Shown here piece after piece: positions 25,381 to 34,261 of a stretch of 64,000 bases of DNA. A program made the translations under genes and the position numbers. Below the pieces are notes generated by a model. The model ran no database searches. It worked only from the letters and a program-made list of their open reading frames with translations, and had not been told where the DNA came from. The stretch comes from Ramlibacter tataouinensis (GTDB lineage Bacteria > Pseudomonadota > Gammaproteobacteria > Burkholderiales > Burkholderiaceae_C). Positions within the stretch are counted from its first letter, which is position 1; the number at the start of each line of letters is the position of its first letter. The DNA is taken from contig DIZF01000026.1 of assembly GCA_002427815.1 (NCBI GenBank), forward strand, positions 39,844-103,843, written 5' to 3'.

Positions 25381-26235
25381 ATGAATTCAACTGCAACGCG
25401 AGACCGGGTCTACAGCTACCCGCGCGTGCTGTCGATCGCCGGCTCCGACAGCGGTGGGGGCGCAGGTATCCAGGCCGATCTGAAGACGATCGCCGCACTG
25501 GGTTGCTATGGCATGACCGCGATCACGGCCCTGACGGCGCAGAACACGCTGGGCGTGCGCGCCATTCATTCGGTGCCGCTGCAGATGCTGAGCGACCAGA
25601 TCGATGCGGTCGTCGAAGACATCGGCGTCGACGCGGTGAAGATCGGCATGCTGCACTCGGCCGAGACGGTGCGCGTCGTCGCGGCCGCCATCGGGCGCCA
25701 TGCCCTGCCGCATATCGTGCTCGATCCGGTGATGATCGCGACCAGCGGCGCCGTGCTGATCGACCAGGAGGCCATCGCGGTTCTGGTGACCGATCTGTTC
25801 CCCAGCGCCCAGGTGATCACGCCCAACCTCGACGAGGCATCCTTGCTGGTGGGCCGGCCGCTCGAGAGCGAAGCGGACATCGAAGCCGCGGCCCGGCAAC
25901 TGCTCGAGATGGGCGCGCCGGCGGTCCTGCTCAAGGGCGGCCATCTGGCCGGCGACACCGTGAGCGACCTGCTGCTGATGCGTGACGGCAAAGCCTGCTG
26001 GATGCGCGCGCCGCGCATCCCCAGCCCCAACACCCATGGCACCGGCTGCACGCTGTCCAGCGCCATCGCGGCGCATCTGGCGCTGGGTTCGTCACTGCCG
26101 CAGGCGGTGCAGCTGGCGCGCGAGTATGTGCGCGGCGCACTGGAAGCGGGCGCGGCCGTGCGCACCGGCGCCGGCAGCGGGCCCTTGAATCACAGCTATG
26201 CGCCGCAAGCGATGCGGCTGATCCCGCTGCGCTGA
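25381..26235 (+). CDS. thiD: Hydroxymethylpyrimidine / phosphomethylpyrimidine kinase
   Basis: A 284-residue ribokinase-fold enzyme that phosphorylates HMP to HMP-P and HMP-PP, which ThiE then joins to the thiazole. Seen are the N-terminal VLSIAGSDSGGGAGIQADLK, the metal and substrate region DPVMIATSG, NLDEASLLVGRP and the anion-hole motif NTHGTGCTLSSAIAAHLA. The start follows GAAGGAGT and is under the TPP riboswitch. It is the first gene of the operon. No thiC is present in the window, so its substrate must come from elsewhere or from salvage. Confidence 0.96.
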   Translation: MNSTATRDRVYSYPRVLSIAGSDSGGGAGIQADLKTIAALGCYGMTAITALTAQNTLGVRAIHSVPLQMLSDQIDAVVEDIGVDAVKIGMLHSAETVRVVAAAIGRHALPHIVLDPVMIATSGAVLIDQEAIAVLVTDLFPSAQVITPNLDEASLLVGRPLESEADIEAAARQLLEMGAPAVLLKGGHLAGDTVSDLLLMRDGKACWMRAPRIPSPNTHGTGCTLSSAIAAHLALGSSLPQAVQLAREYVRGALEAGAAVRTGAGSGPLNHSYAPQAMRLIPLR

Positions 26236-26244
26236 AAGCAGAAG

Positions 26245-27348
26245 ATGACAACAGCATCACCCCGCGTTGAGACAGCCGCCGACATCGTCGATGCGGTGCT
26301 CGGTTTCATCGCCCAGGACGCCTGCACCGACGAACAGTTCGACCAGCTCGCGCTGCGGCTGTTCGCCTACCAGCACGCCAACAACGAACCGTACCGGCGT
26401 TTTTGCCAGGGGCGCGGCGCGACGCTGCGCAATGTCAGGGGCTGGCGCGACATTCCGGCTGCGCCGATCAATGCCTTCAAGCAGCTGACCCTGAGGTGCC
26501 AGCCGCCCGCCCCATCGGACCGGGTCTTCATGACCAGCGGCACGACCCGCGCCGATGTGAAAGGCCGGCATTACCACCCGACCCTGGCGGTCTACGACCG
26601 TTCGATGCTGCGCAATTTCGCGAGCCGCTTCATGCAGGGCAGCGGGCCGATGACCATGGGCATCCTGTTCCCGGACGAGACCGAGTTGCCGAATTCGTCG
26701 CTGGCGCATTACCTGGCGCTCGCGGTGCGCGACTTCGGCAGCGCCGACAGCCGCTATTTCGTCGGCCCGCGCGGGCTGGACAGCCAGGGCCTGTACCAGG
26801 CGCTGGCCGAATCCGAGCGCAACGGGAAGCCCTACGCGCTGCTGGGCGCGACCTACAGCTTCGTGCCCCTGATCGACGAGCTCGGGCAACGGGGGCAGCG
26901 TTTCCGACTGCCGCCGGGCAGCAGGATCCTCGACACCGGCGGCTACAAGGGCAATTCGCGCGAGCTGCCGCCCGAGGAGTTCTATGCGGCGCTGTCGGAG
27001 ACGTTCGGCGTCGGCCGCGACCACTGCATCAACATGTACGGCATGACCGAGCTGAGCACGCAGTTCTACGACGACGGCAACGCGTCGGTGCCATCGGTCA
27101 AGTCGGGTCCGCACTGGATCCGCTCGCGGCTGGTCGATCCTTTGACCGGACGCGAGGTGGCGCGCGGCGAGCGCGGCATCCTGGTCCACTGCGACCTGGC
27201 CAATTTCAATTCCGTCACCACCATCCTGACCGAGGATGTCGGCGTCGAGGTCGATGGCGGCTTCCTGTTGCTGGGGCGGGCCGATGGGGCGCAGGCCAAG
27301 GGCTGTTCGCTGGCGGTGGAAGAATTCATCCGGGCCGCGGCAATATGA
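26245..27348 (+). CDS. LuxE-like acyl-protein synthetase (acid-activating ligase)
   Basis: A 367-residue protein of the LuxE family, an ANL-like enzyme that adenylates a carboxylic acid and passes the acyl group to LuxC. Seen are MTSGTTRADVKGRHYHPTLA (the nucleotide-binding TSGTT motif at about residue 95), RILDTGGYKGNSRELP, INMYGMTELSTQFYDDG and the C-terminal LLGRADGAQAKGCSLAVEEF. It lies nine bases after thiD and overlaps luxC by ATGA. There are no luxAB or luxD genes, so light production is excluded. In this riboswitch operon the acid is likely a thiamin-related carboxylate (inference). Confidence 0.82.
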   Translation: MTTASPRVETAADIVDAVLGFIAQDACTDEQFDQLALRLFAYQHANNEPYRRFCQGRGATLRNVRGWRDIPAAPINAFKQLTLRCQPPAPSDRVFMTSGTTRADVKGRHYHPTLAVYDRSMLRNFASRFMQGSGPMTMGILFPDETELPNSSLAHYLALAVRDFGSADSRYFVGPRGLDSQGLYQALAESERNGKPYALLGATYSFVPLIDELGQRGQRFRLPPGSRILDTGGYKGNSRELPPEEFYAALSETFGVGRDHCINMYGMTELSTQFYDDGNASVPSVKSGPHWIRSRLVDPLTGREVARGERGILVHCDLANFNSVTTILTEDVGVEVDGGFLLLGRADGAQAKGCSLAVEEFIRAAAI

Positions 27349-28817
27349 CGATGCAACGCGCGGTGGCCGGCTACCTGCCCGGCCTGTCAGCCGGGGAAGT
27401 CCAATGGCAGACCCTGCACTTCGGAGCCGGCCAGAGCAGGCTGGCCATCGAGGTGCCGGTGCTGAGCCCGCCGCAGATGAAGGCGCTGGCGCAGCGCGTC
27501 AGGCAGGCCGGCCGGACGCAACTGAAGACGCTTGGCGTGTCGCAGATCATCGAGGTGGTGGACCGCGCCGTCGCCCGCCTGCTGGATCCGGCCGACCCGT
27601 ACCGGCGCGAGGCCGAGCAGCTGTTGCCGATCATCACCGGTTACGACGTCGAAATGGTCCGGCTGGGCTTGACCTCTTTCTTGAAGACCTTCCGTGCGCC
27701 GCAGCTGCATCGCTTCGTCGCCGAAGACTTCGCCAATCCCAAGGTGCTCGACGAGTTCCAGCCGGCTGCCAAGGGCGGCGCCGTGCGGGCATTCGGGCCC
27801 GAACTGCTGGTGCACAGCTGGGCCGGCAACGTGCCAGCGCTGCCGCTGTGGAGCCTGGTCTGCGGCCTGCTGGTGAAGGCCGGCAACATCGGCAAGCTGC
27901 CCAGCGCCGAGCCCCTTTTTGCCGGCCTGTTCGCGCGTCTCCTCGCCGAGGTACATCCCCCCTTGGCCGATTGCCTGGCGGTGGTGTGGTGGAAGGGTGG
28001 CGACCCGGCGCCGGCCGCCGCGTTGTACGCCGAAGCCGACACGGTGCTGGCCTACGGCGGGAACGACCCGCTCGATCAGATCCGCCGGCAGCTGCCGGTC
28101 ACCACCCGGTTCCTCGCCTATGGCCACAAGCTGGGCTTCGGCATGATCGGCCGCGCGGCGCTCGATGCCCAGCGGGCGCCCGCCACGGCGCGGCTGGCGG
28201 CGCACGATGTGGTGCGCTACGACCAGCAGGGCTGCTATTCGCCGCACGTGTTCTATGTCGAGCGCGGCGGCAAGGTGGCGCCGCGCGAGTTCGCGCAGTA
28301 CCTGGCGAGCGAGCTGGCCAACCTGGAGCGACGTTTTCCGCGCCGCGCGCTGGCGCTGGAAGACGCAGCGGCCATCGCCGGCTGGCGCCAGTCGTCCGAA
28401 CTGCGCGCGCTGGCCGCATCCGGCGGCACGCTCATCGGCGATGCGGGAGCGGCCTGGGGCGTGGCCTATGCCGACGCGCCGCAGGCGCTGGCACCCACGG
28501 CCGCCAACCGCAGCATCCAGGTGGTGGCGGTGGACCACCTCGACGAGGTGATCGCGCAGATCGAGCAACACCGTCCCTTCCTGCAGACGGCGGGCCTCGC
28601 CACAAGTCCTTCCGAACTGTTCCGCCTGGCCGAACTGCTGGGGCGGGCCGGTGTCACGCGCATCGCCGCGATCGGTTCCATGACCGCGCCCGAGGCCGGC
28701 TGGCATCACGACGGCCGCTTCAACCTGCTGGATCTGGTGCGCATGGTCGAAGTCGAGCAATCGGCCGAGCGCACCGCCGACGGCTTCGCGCCCTACGCAC
28801 AGGAGGAGCGGCCTTGA
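27345..28817 (+). CDS. LuxC-like acyl reductase (aldehyde-forming)
   Basis: A 490-residue protein of the LuxC acyl-CoA/acyl-enzyme reductase family, with an aldehyde-dehydrogenase-like fold. The catalytic cysteine is Cys297 in DQQGCYSPHVFYVE, as in LuxC. Upstream are LLVHSWAGNVPALPLWSLV and VLAYGGNDPLDQIRRQLP. LuxC reduces an acyl group handed over by LuxE to an aldehyde with NADPH. The ATG overlaps the luxE stop codon, so they act as a pair. Together with the SDR at 31354-32121 they could reduce an acid to an alcohol in three steps. Confidence 0.85.
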   Translation: MTMQRAVAGYLPGLSAGEVQWQTLHFGAGQSRLAIEVPVLSPPQMKALAQRVRQAGRTQLKTLGVSQIIEVVDRAVARLLDPADPYRREAEQLLPIITGYDVEMVRLGLTSFLKTFRAPQLHRFVAEDFANPKVLDEFQPAAKGGAVRAFGPELLVHSWAGNVPALPLWSLVCGLLVKAGNIGKLPSAEPLFAGLFARLLAEVHPPLADCLAVVWWKGGDPAPAAALYAEADTVLAYGGNDPLDQIRRQLPVTTRFLAYGHKLGFGMIGRAALDAQRAPATARLAAHDVVRYDQQGCYSPHVFYVERGGKVAPREFAQYLASELANLERRFPRRALALEDAAAIAGWRQSSELRALAASGGTLIGDAGAAWGVAYADAPQALAPTAANRSIQVVAVDHLDEVIAQIEQHRPFLQTAGLATSPSELFRLAELLGRAGVTRIAAIGSMTAPEAGWHHDGRFNLLDLVRMVEVEQSAERTADGFAPYAQEERP

Positions 28818-29566
28818 GCTTCCTCGCCATGCGCGATGTGGGCTACACCTTTCCGGGCTGGCCGCCGGTGGTGCGCGGGGTCGACTGGGACATCGCTGCC
28901 GGCGAGTTCCATTGCCTGGTGGGCCGCAGCGGCTGCGGCAAGACAACCTTGCTGAAACTCGCTGCAGGCCTGTTGCACCCTGACGCGGGCCGCATCACCT
29001 TGCAGGACGCCCAGCTGGTTGCGCCCGGCCCGAAGCTCGGCTTCGTGTTCCAGTCGCCCACGCTGCTGGAATGGCATCGCGTGCTCGACAACGTGCTCCT
29101 GCCGGTGTCGCTGCAGCATCGCCCGACGCCGCAGGAAATCGGGAGAGCACAGCAACTGCTCGCGCAGCTCGGTCTCTCGGCGCACGCGGGCCATTACCCG
29201 CGCCAGTTGTCGGGCGGCCAGCAAAGCCGCGTGGCGCTGGCCCGCGCGCTGATCCTCGAGCCCGCGCTGTTGTTGCTGGACGAACCGTTCGCGGCGCTGG
29301 ATGCGATCACGCGTGAAGAGCTGCAGGACGACCTGCTGCAGATGTGCCGGCTGCGCCGCACCACGGTGCTGTTCGTGACGCACGACATCACCGAGGCCGT
29401 CTACCTGGCGGACAGCGTGGCGGTGATGGATACCGGGCGCATCGTCGAGCAGGTTCGCGTGGACCTGCCCAGGCCGCGTGGACCGGCCACTCGCACCAGC
29501 GCCGCCTTCATCCGCCACTGCGCACAGGTACGCCGGGCGATGCACATGGACATGGTGGCAGCATGA
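28814..29566 (+). CDS. thiZ: Thiamin-precursor ABC transporter ATPase (ThiZ-like)
   Basis: A 250-residue ABC ATPase of the nitrate/taurine/aminopyrimidine class. It shows Walker A GRSGCGKTT, Q-loop VFQSPTLLEW, signature LSGGQQSRVALARAL, Walker B LLLLDEPFAALD and the switch VTHDITEA. I chose the TTG at 28814, whose last two bases start the luxC TGA, because AGGAGG lies seven bases upstream; an ATG at 28829 would shorten it by five residues. It is coupled to luxC upstream and to the permease downstream. By context it imports a thiamin precursor such as an aminopyrimidine. Confidence 0.85.
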   Translation: MSFLAMRDVGYTFPGWPPVVRGVDWDIAAGEFHCLVGRSGCGKTTLLKLAAGLLHPDAGRITLQDAQLVAPGPKLGFVFQSPTLLEWHRVLDNVLLPVSLQHRPTPQEIGRAQQLLAQLGLSAHAGHYPRQLSGGQQSRVALARALILEPALLLLDEPFAALDAITREELQDDLLQMCRLRRTTVLFVTHDITEAVYLADSVAVMDTGRIVEQVRVDLPRPRGPATRTSAAFIRHCAQVRRAMHMDMVAA

Positions 29567-30330
29567 ACGGCAACGGCTGGCGCAACCGCCTGCGCTCCTC
29601 GCTGCTGTTCGCCGCGCTGCTGCTGGCGTGGGAGTGGGCTTCGCGCGAGCTCGGTTTGTCGGCGCTGGTGCTGCCGGCGCCGTCGGTCATTTTCCGGTCG
29701 CTGTGGAACGGCCTCGCCAGCGGTTATTTCTGGCCGCATATCCGCTCCACCGGCGTCGAGCTCCTGCTCGGGCTGGTGACGGGCTGCGTCATCGGCTTTG
29801 CCAGCGGCGTCGTCATGGCCGAATCGAAGTTGCTGCGCGGCGTCCTGATGCCCTATGTGGTCGTGAGCCAGGTCATTCCCAAGCTGGCGCTGATGCCGCT
29901 GTTCATCCTGTGGTTCGGCTTCGGCATGACGTCCACGGTGGTGATCACGGCGCTGATCTGCTTTTTCCCGCTGATGGAGAACACGCTCACCAGCCTGCAG
30001 CAGGTACCGCCGGAGCGGCTGGAGCTGTTTCGCATGCTCGGCGCCACCCCCACGCAGACCCTGCTGCGGCTGAAGCTGCCCTCCGGCCTGCCGGGCATCC
30101 TGGCCGGACTGCGGGTGGCCGTCGTGCTGGCGCTGGTCGGTGCGGTGGTCGGCGAATTCATTGGCGCCAGCCACGGCCTGGGCGCCTTGGTCATCGCCTC
30201 GCAGGGAATGATGGACACGCCGTTGATGTTCGCCGTGCTCGTCCTCATCGCCGTGCTCGGCATGGCGGTTTACGAGGCCACGCTCTTGCTGGAGCGCTGG
30301 CTGCTTTTGCCTTACACGAAACTCTCCTGA
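29563..30330 (+). CDS. thiX: Thiamin-precursor ABC transporter permease (ThiX-like)
   Basis: A 255-residue inner-membrane permease of the SsuC/TauC/ThiX class with about six helices. The EAA-type loop is RLELFRMLGATPTQTLLRLKLPSGLPG. The ATG overlaps the ThiZ stop (ATGA). Its partner binding protein is the next gene. Substrate by context: a pyrimidine precursor of thiamin. Confidence 0.87.
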   Translation: MNGNGWRNRLRSSLLFAALLLAWEWASRELGLSALVLPAPSVIFRSLWNGLASGYFWPHIRSTGVELLLGLVTGCVIGFASGVVMAESKLLRGVLMPYVVVSQVIPKLALMPLFILWFGFGMTSTVVITALICFFPLMENTLTSLQQVPPERLELFRMLGATPTQTLLRLKLPSGLPGILAGLRVAVVLALVGAVVGEFIGASHGLGALVIASQGMMDTPLMFAVLVLIAVLGMAVYEATLLLERWLLLPYTKLS

Positions 30331-30342
30331 AGGGATCGAACC

Positions 30343-31341
30343 ATGAAAAGATACGCGCGCCGCGCCATCCTCCTTGCCACCGCTACCGTGCTGGCGCTGC
30401 CGGCGTTGAGCTGGGCGCAGACACCGGGCAAGCTGGACAAGATCACCGTCGCCGGCTGGAGCAAGCCCATCACCGAGGTGACGCCGCTGCTGGTGGAGGA
30501 GGACAAGGGCTTCTACAAGGCGAACGGCATCGAGCTGGCCTATGTGCCGGGCGCCGGTGGCGGCGACGCGATCCGCAACATCGCGAGCGGCCAGGCGGAC
30601 GTGGCCTTCACCGATCCGGGTTCCTTCTTTTCGGCGCTGGACAAGGGCGAGAAGCTGCGGGCCATCTACGACATCTATCCGCAGAACGTGTTCAACGTGG
30701 TGTCGCTCAAGTCAGCCAACATCACCAGTCCCGCCCAACTGAAGGGCAAGAAGATCGGTGTCTACAGCCTCGCCAGCGGCACCCGCCAGAACCTGCTGGT
30801 GCTGCTGCACCAGGCCGGCCTGTCGGAATCGGACGTCACCATCGTCGTCACCGGCCTGCTCAACTTCGCGCCGCTCCTGCAGGGGCAGGTGGACGCCACC
30901 GCAGCGACCGACACGGGCCTGCTGGTGGGCAAGCGCAAAGGACTGGGCGACGTCAACGTGATGGAAGTCGGCAAGTACCTGAACGTGTCCAGCGACCTGT
31001 TCGTGGTGCGTGAAGAGGTCTACCAGCAGAAGAAGGCTGTCCTCAAGCGCTTCCTGAAGGCCTACCGCGACAGCGCGGCCTGGATGATTGCCAAGCCCGA
31101 GGAGGCCGCGCAGCTCGCAGTCAAACGCGCCATCGACGGCACCGATCCGGCGATGAACCTCGAGATCATCCGCTTGCGCAATGCGTCCAGCGTCTCGCCC
31201 ACGACGCGCAAGAACGGCCTCGGCGCGTTCGACCTGGAGTCCCTGCAAAAGGCCGCCGACGCGTATCGCAAGCTGGGTCTCGTTCAGCGCGACATCAAGG
31301 TGTCGGACGTGGTCAGCCAGGACCTGTTGCCTGGACGATAA
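30343..31341 (+). CDS. thiY: NMT1/THI5-like substrate-binding protein (ThiY-like)
   Basis: A 332-residue periplasmic protein. The signal peptide MKRYARRAILLATATVLALP ends near LSWAQ. The mature part has the NMT1/THI5-like pattern: VEEDKGFYKANGIELAYVPG, GGGDAIRNIASGQADVAFTD and LKGKKIGVYSLASGTRQNLL. ThiY of this family binds formylaminopyrimidine, a thiamin breakdown product. It works with ThiX and ThiZ. The binding residues cannot be read by eye, so the ligand could be a related pyrimidine such as the 5-carboxylate. Confidence 0.85.
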   Translation: MKRYARRAILLATATVLALPALSWAQTPGKLDKITVAGWSKPITEVTPLLVEEDKGFYKANGIELAYVPGAGGGDAIRNIASGQADVAFTDPGSFFSALDKGEKLRAIYDIYPQNVFNVVSLKSANITSPAQLKGKKIGVYSLASGTRQNLLVLLHQAGLSESDVTIVVTGLLNFAPLLQGQVDATAATDTGLLVGKRKGLGDVNVMEVGKYLNVSSDLFVVREEVYQQKKAVLKRFLKAYRDSAAWMIAKPEEAAQLAVKRAIDGTDPAMNLEIIRLRNASSVSPTTRKNGLGAFDLESLQKAADAYRKLGLVQRDIKVSDVVSQDLLPGR

Positions 31342-31353
31342 GGAGCACGCAGC

Positions 31354-32121
31354 ATGAACTTCGACGGCAAGGTGGTGCTGGTGACCGGCGCGAGCCGCGG
31401 CATCGGCGCGGCCATCGCACTGGCGTTTGCGGGGGAGGGCGCCACGGTGGTGGTGAACTACCTGAGCAACGATGCCGCCGCCGCCGATGTCGTCGCGCAG
31501 TGCAAGGCTGCCGGCGGCGATGCCTGGGCGGTGAAGGCCGATGTCGGTTCGCCGGCCGCCGTCCAGGAGATGGTGGCGCAGGCTCTGGCCGAAATGGGCC
31601 GCATCGACGTGGTGGTGAACAACGCGTTCAGGTCCTATTCATTCGATCCCGAACAGCGCAAGATGTTCGGCGACGTCTCATGGGCCGATTACCAGGCGCA
31701 GTTCGACGGCGCCGTGGGCTCGGCCTATCACGTGTGTCACGCCGTGCTGCCGCATTTCAGGCAGCGCGCGCAAGGCTGCATCGTCAACATCGTCACCAAC
31801 CTGGTCGAGCACCCGGTGGTTCCGTACCATGACTACGCCACGGCAAAGTCGGCTTTGGTGGGCTTCAGCCGGACGCTCGCGGCCGAGCTCGGCCCGATGG
31901 GCGTGCGCGTCAACTGCGTGGCGCCGGGGCTGGTTTATCCGACGGGCTCCAGCGGCTCGACCCGCGCGCAGTTCCGGGAAACCATCATGGCCGCGACGCC
32001 GCTGCGGCGCATCGCCCGTCCCGAAGACGTCGCCGGCCCGGTGCTGTTCCTGGCTTCGGACTGGAGCGGTTTCATGACCGGGCAGGTGCTGTTCGTCGAC
32101 GGCGGCCTGGTGATGAAGTGA
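31354..32121 (+). CDS. Short-chain dehydrogenase/reductase in the thiamin operon
   Basis: A 255-residue classical SDR. It has the cofactor motif TGASRGIG near residue 12, VVVNNAF (NNAG variant) and the catalytic Y161-x3-K165 (YATAK). The usual catalytic serine region reads IVNIVTNLVEHP, so a threonine may replace it. The C-terminus has TGQVLFVDGGLVMK. It starts 12 bases after thiY and 13 bases before thiO. It could reduce the aldehyde made by LuxC to an alcohol, for example HMP aldehyde to HMP. This is inference from context; a generic oxoacyl reductase is the alternative. Confidence 0.85.
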   Translation: MNFDGKVVLVTGASRGIGAAIALAFAGEGATVVVNYLSNDAAAADVVAQCKAAGGDAWAVKADVGSPAAVQEMVAQALAEMGRIDVVVNNAFRSYSFDPEQRKMFGDVSWADYQAQFDGAVGSAYHVCHAVLPHFRQRAQGCIVNIVTNLVEHPVVPYHDYATAKSALVGFSRTLAAELGPMGVRVNCVAPGLVYPTGSSGSTRAQFRETIMAATPLRRIARPEDVAGPVLFLASDWSGFMTGQVLFVDGGLVMK

Positions 32122-32134
32122 TGAGGAAACGCGC

Positions 32135-33217
32135 ATGAGCGCGATCACCATCGGCATTGCCGGCGCCGGATTGCTGGGGCGCCTGCTGGCGTGGCAGCTC
32201 GCCCGGGACGGCCACCGCGTCAGCGTGTTCGACCCGGCGCGCGGACCGCAGCCGGCGTACGACAGCGTCCAGGCGGCCGCCTTCACGGCGGCGGGCATGC
32301 TCAGCCCGCTGGCGGAACTGGACAACAGCTCGGCCGAGGTCGCGCTGCTGGGCTGGCGTTCGCTGGCGCTGTGGCCGCGGATCGTGGGCGCCATGCCATC
32401 GCCGCCGCATTTCAGGGCCGACGGCAGTCTCCTGCTCGCACACCGCAGCGATCTGGCGACGGCGCAGCGGGTGCTGTCGCGACTGGCTGGCGCTTTACCC
32501 GGCACGCCGCAGGCACAACCCGTGTCGCTGGCGCAGCTGGGCGAACTGGAGCCGGCGTTGCAGGGGGCGTCCCATGCCTGGCTGTTGCCCAAGGAGGGGC
32601 AGATTGATCCGGTCGGTGCCATGCGCTCGCTGCACGGCGATGCCGCAGGCGTCAGCTGGAACTGGCACCGGTGCGTGAGGGCCGTACAGCAGGGTGCGCT
32701 CTTGTTCGAGGACGGGGCGCAGCAGCACTTCGACCTGGTCTTCGATGTGCGCGGCACCGGATCGCGACCGGAGCTGCCGGTGCGCGGCGTGCGCGGAGAG
32801 ACCGTCTGGCTGCATGCGCCCGGCCACGGCCTGACCCGCCCGGTGCGCCTGCTGCATCCGCGGCACCGGATCTACCTGGTTCCGCGGCCGGGCGACATCG
32901 TGCTGGTCGGCGCGAGCGAGATCGAGAGCGAGGACCGGTCCGCAGTGTCGCTGCGCAGCGCCGTCGAACTGATGGCCGCTGCCCACAGTGTGATGCCCGC
33001 GCTGGCCGAAGCCCGCATCCAGCGGCTCGACGCCAACCTGCGGCCGGCGCTGCCCGACAACGAACCTCGCATCGATGTGGTGGCGGGTCGGGTGCGCATC
33101 AACGGCTTGTTCCGTCACGGCTGGCTGATCGCGCCGGCCCTGGTGGAAGACGCATTGCGGATGTGCGGCCTGAGCGCGGCCCAACCGGCGGAGGAACCCG
33201 AACATGAAAGAGGATGA
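32135..33217 (+). CDS. thiO: Glycine oxidase ThiO (FAD-dependent)
   Basis: A 360-residue DAO-family flavoprotein that oxidises glycine to iminoglycine (dehydroglycine) for thiazole formation by ThiG. It has the FAD Rossmann motif GIAGAGLLGRLLAWQLA and the second FAD-contact region RPALPDNEPRIDVVAGRVRI with NGLFRHGWLIAPAL near the C-terminus. The 3' end overlaps thiS by 14 bases. The set thiO-thiS-thiG is the oxygen-dependent thiazole branch, as expected for an aerobe without ThiH. Confidence 0.92.
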   Translation: MSAITIGIAGAGLLGRLLAWQLARDGHRVSVFDPARGPQPAYDSVQAAAFTAAGMLSPLAELDNSSAEVALLGWRSLALWPRIVGAMPSPPHFRADGSLLLAHRSDLATAQRVLSRLAGALPGTPQAQPVSLAQLGELEPALQGASHAWLLPKEGQIDPVGAMRSLHGDAAGVSWNWHRCVRAVQQGALLFEDGAQQHFDLVFDVRGTGSRPELPVRGVRGETVWLHAPGHGLTRPVRLLHPRHRIYLVPRPGDIVLVGASEIESEDRSAVSLRSAVELMAAAHSVMPALAEARIQRLDANLRPALPDNEPRIDVVAGRVRINGLFRHGWLIAPALVEDALRMCGLSAAQPAEEPEHERG

Positions 33218-33422
33218 CGCCATCGCGCTGGTGCTGGATGGCCGTCCCCACCCGGTGCCCGCGGGCACCACCCTGGCCGGCCTGGTCGGCGCACTGGGAC
33301 ACGCGCCGAACAAGGTGACGACGGCCGTCAATGGCCTGTTCGTCGCGCGCAGTCAGCGCGACGCCTGCTTGCTGCAGCCCGGTGATGCCGTGCTGCTGTT
33401 TCAGCCCATAGAGGGCGGTTGA
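33204..33422 (+). CDS. thiS: Sulfur carrier protein ThiS
   Basis: A 72-residue ubiquitin-like carrier ending in the required Gly-Gly (FQPIEGG), which is adenylated by ThiF and thiocarboxylated to donate sulfur to ThiG. The N-terminal strand IALVLDGRPHPVPAGTTLAG is typical. It overlaps thiO and is followed 11 bases later by thiG. No thiF is seen in the window. Confidence 0.95.
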   Translation: MKEDDAIALVLDGRPHPVPAGTTLAGLVGALGHAPNKVTTAVNGLFVARSQRDACLLQPGDAVLLFQPIEGG

Positions 33423-33433
33423 AGGAATACGGA

Positions 33434-34261
33434 ATGGACATTTCACACAGCCTGCAGCCGGGCGATACCTGGCGCGTCGGCGAGGTCACGCTGCACAGCC
33501 GTTTTCTGCTGGGCACGGCTCGCTATCCGTCGCCGCAGGTGCTGCGCGAGGCGATCATCGCCGCCGGCACCGAAGTCGTCACCGTCGGACTGAAGCGCAC
33601 GCTCGCGGCGGGCGGCGACAACGGCTTTGTCGGCGCGGTCCGGCAGACCCTCGCCGAAACCGGCGCGCGGCTGTTGCCCAACACCGCGGGTTGCCGCACG
33701 GCGCGCGAGGCCGTGCAGCTGGCCCATATGGCACGCGAGATTTACGACACGCCCTGGATCAAGCTGGAAGTGATCGGCGACGAGCACACGCTGCAGCCCG
33801 ACATGTTCGAGCTGCTCACGGCCACCAGCCAGCTGGTGCGCGAAGGCTTCACCGTGTTTCCCTATTGCACCGACGATCTCGTCGGCTGCCGTCGCCTGCT
33901 GGACGCCGGTTGCCCCGTGCTGATGCCCTGGGGTGCGCCGATCGGCTCGGGCCAGGGGCTGCTGAATCCCTTCGCGCTGCGCACGTTGCGCGAGCGCCTG
34001 CCGGACGCGACCCTGATCGTCGATGCGGGTATCGGTGCGCCTTCGCATGCGGCGCTGGCGCTCGAACTCGGCTTCGACGCGGTGCTGCTGAACACCGCGG
34101 TGGCGCAGGCGCGCGATCCGGTGGTGATGGCGCAGGCGTTCCGGCTGGCGATCGAGGCCGGCCGGCTGGCGCGGCACTCCGGGCTGATCGCAGCGCAGGA
34201 CTTCGCGGTCGCCAGCACCCCGGTCAGTGGCGAGCCGATGCTGCTCGGTGCCGCGCCATGA
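33434..34261 (+). CDS. thiG: Thiazole synthase
   Basis: A 275-residue TIM-barrel enzyme that builds thiazole phosphate from DXP, dehydroglycine and ThiS-thiocarboxylate. The Schiff-base lysine is in WIKLEVIGDEHTLQPD. NTAGCRTAREAVQLAHMARE and the phosphate-binding APIGSGQGLLNP and DAGIGAPSHAALALELG are present. I chose the ATG at 33434, preceded by AAGGAAT; a TTG at 33419 overlapping the thiS stop would add five residues. The 3' end overlaps thiE by ATGA. Confidence 0.95.
   Translation: MDISHSLQPGDTWRVGEVTLHSRFLLGTARYPSPQVLREAIIAAGTEVVTVGLKRTLAAGGDNGFVGAVRQTLAETGARLLPNTAGCRTAREAVQLAHMAREIYDTPWIKLEVIGDEHTLQPDMFELLTATSQLVREGFTVFPYCTDDLVGCRRLLDAGCPVLMPWGAPIGSGQGLLNPFALRTLRERLPDATLIVDAGIGAPSHAALALELGFDAVLLNTAVAQARDPVVMAQAFRLAIEAGRLARHSGLIAAQDFAVASTPVSGEPMLLGAAP

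Noticed and set aside
26245..28817. luxE/luxC as evidence for bioluminescence
   Set aside because: No luxA, luxB or luxD is present and the genes are embedded in a thiamin operon under a TPP riboswitch.
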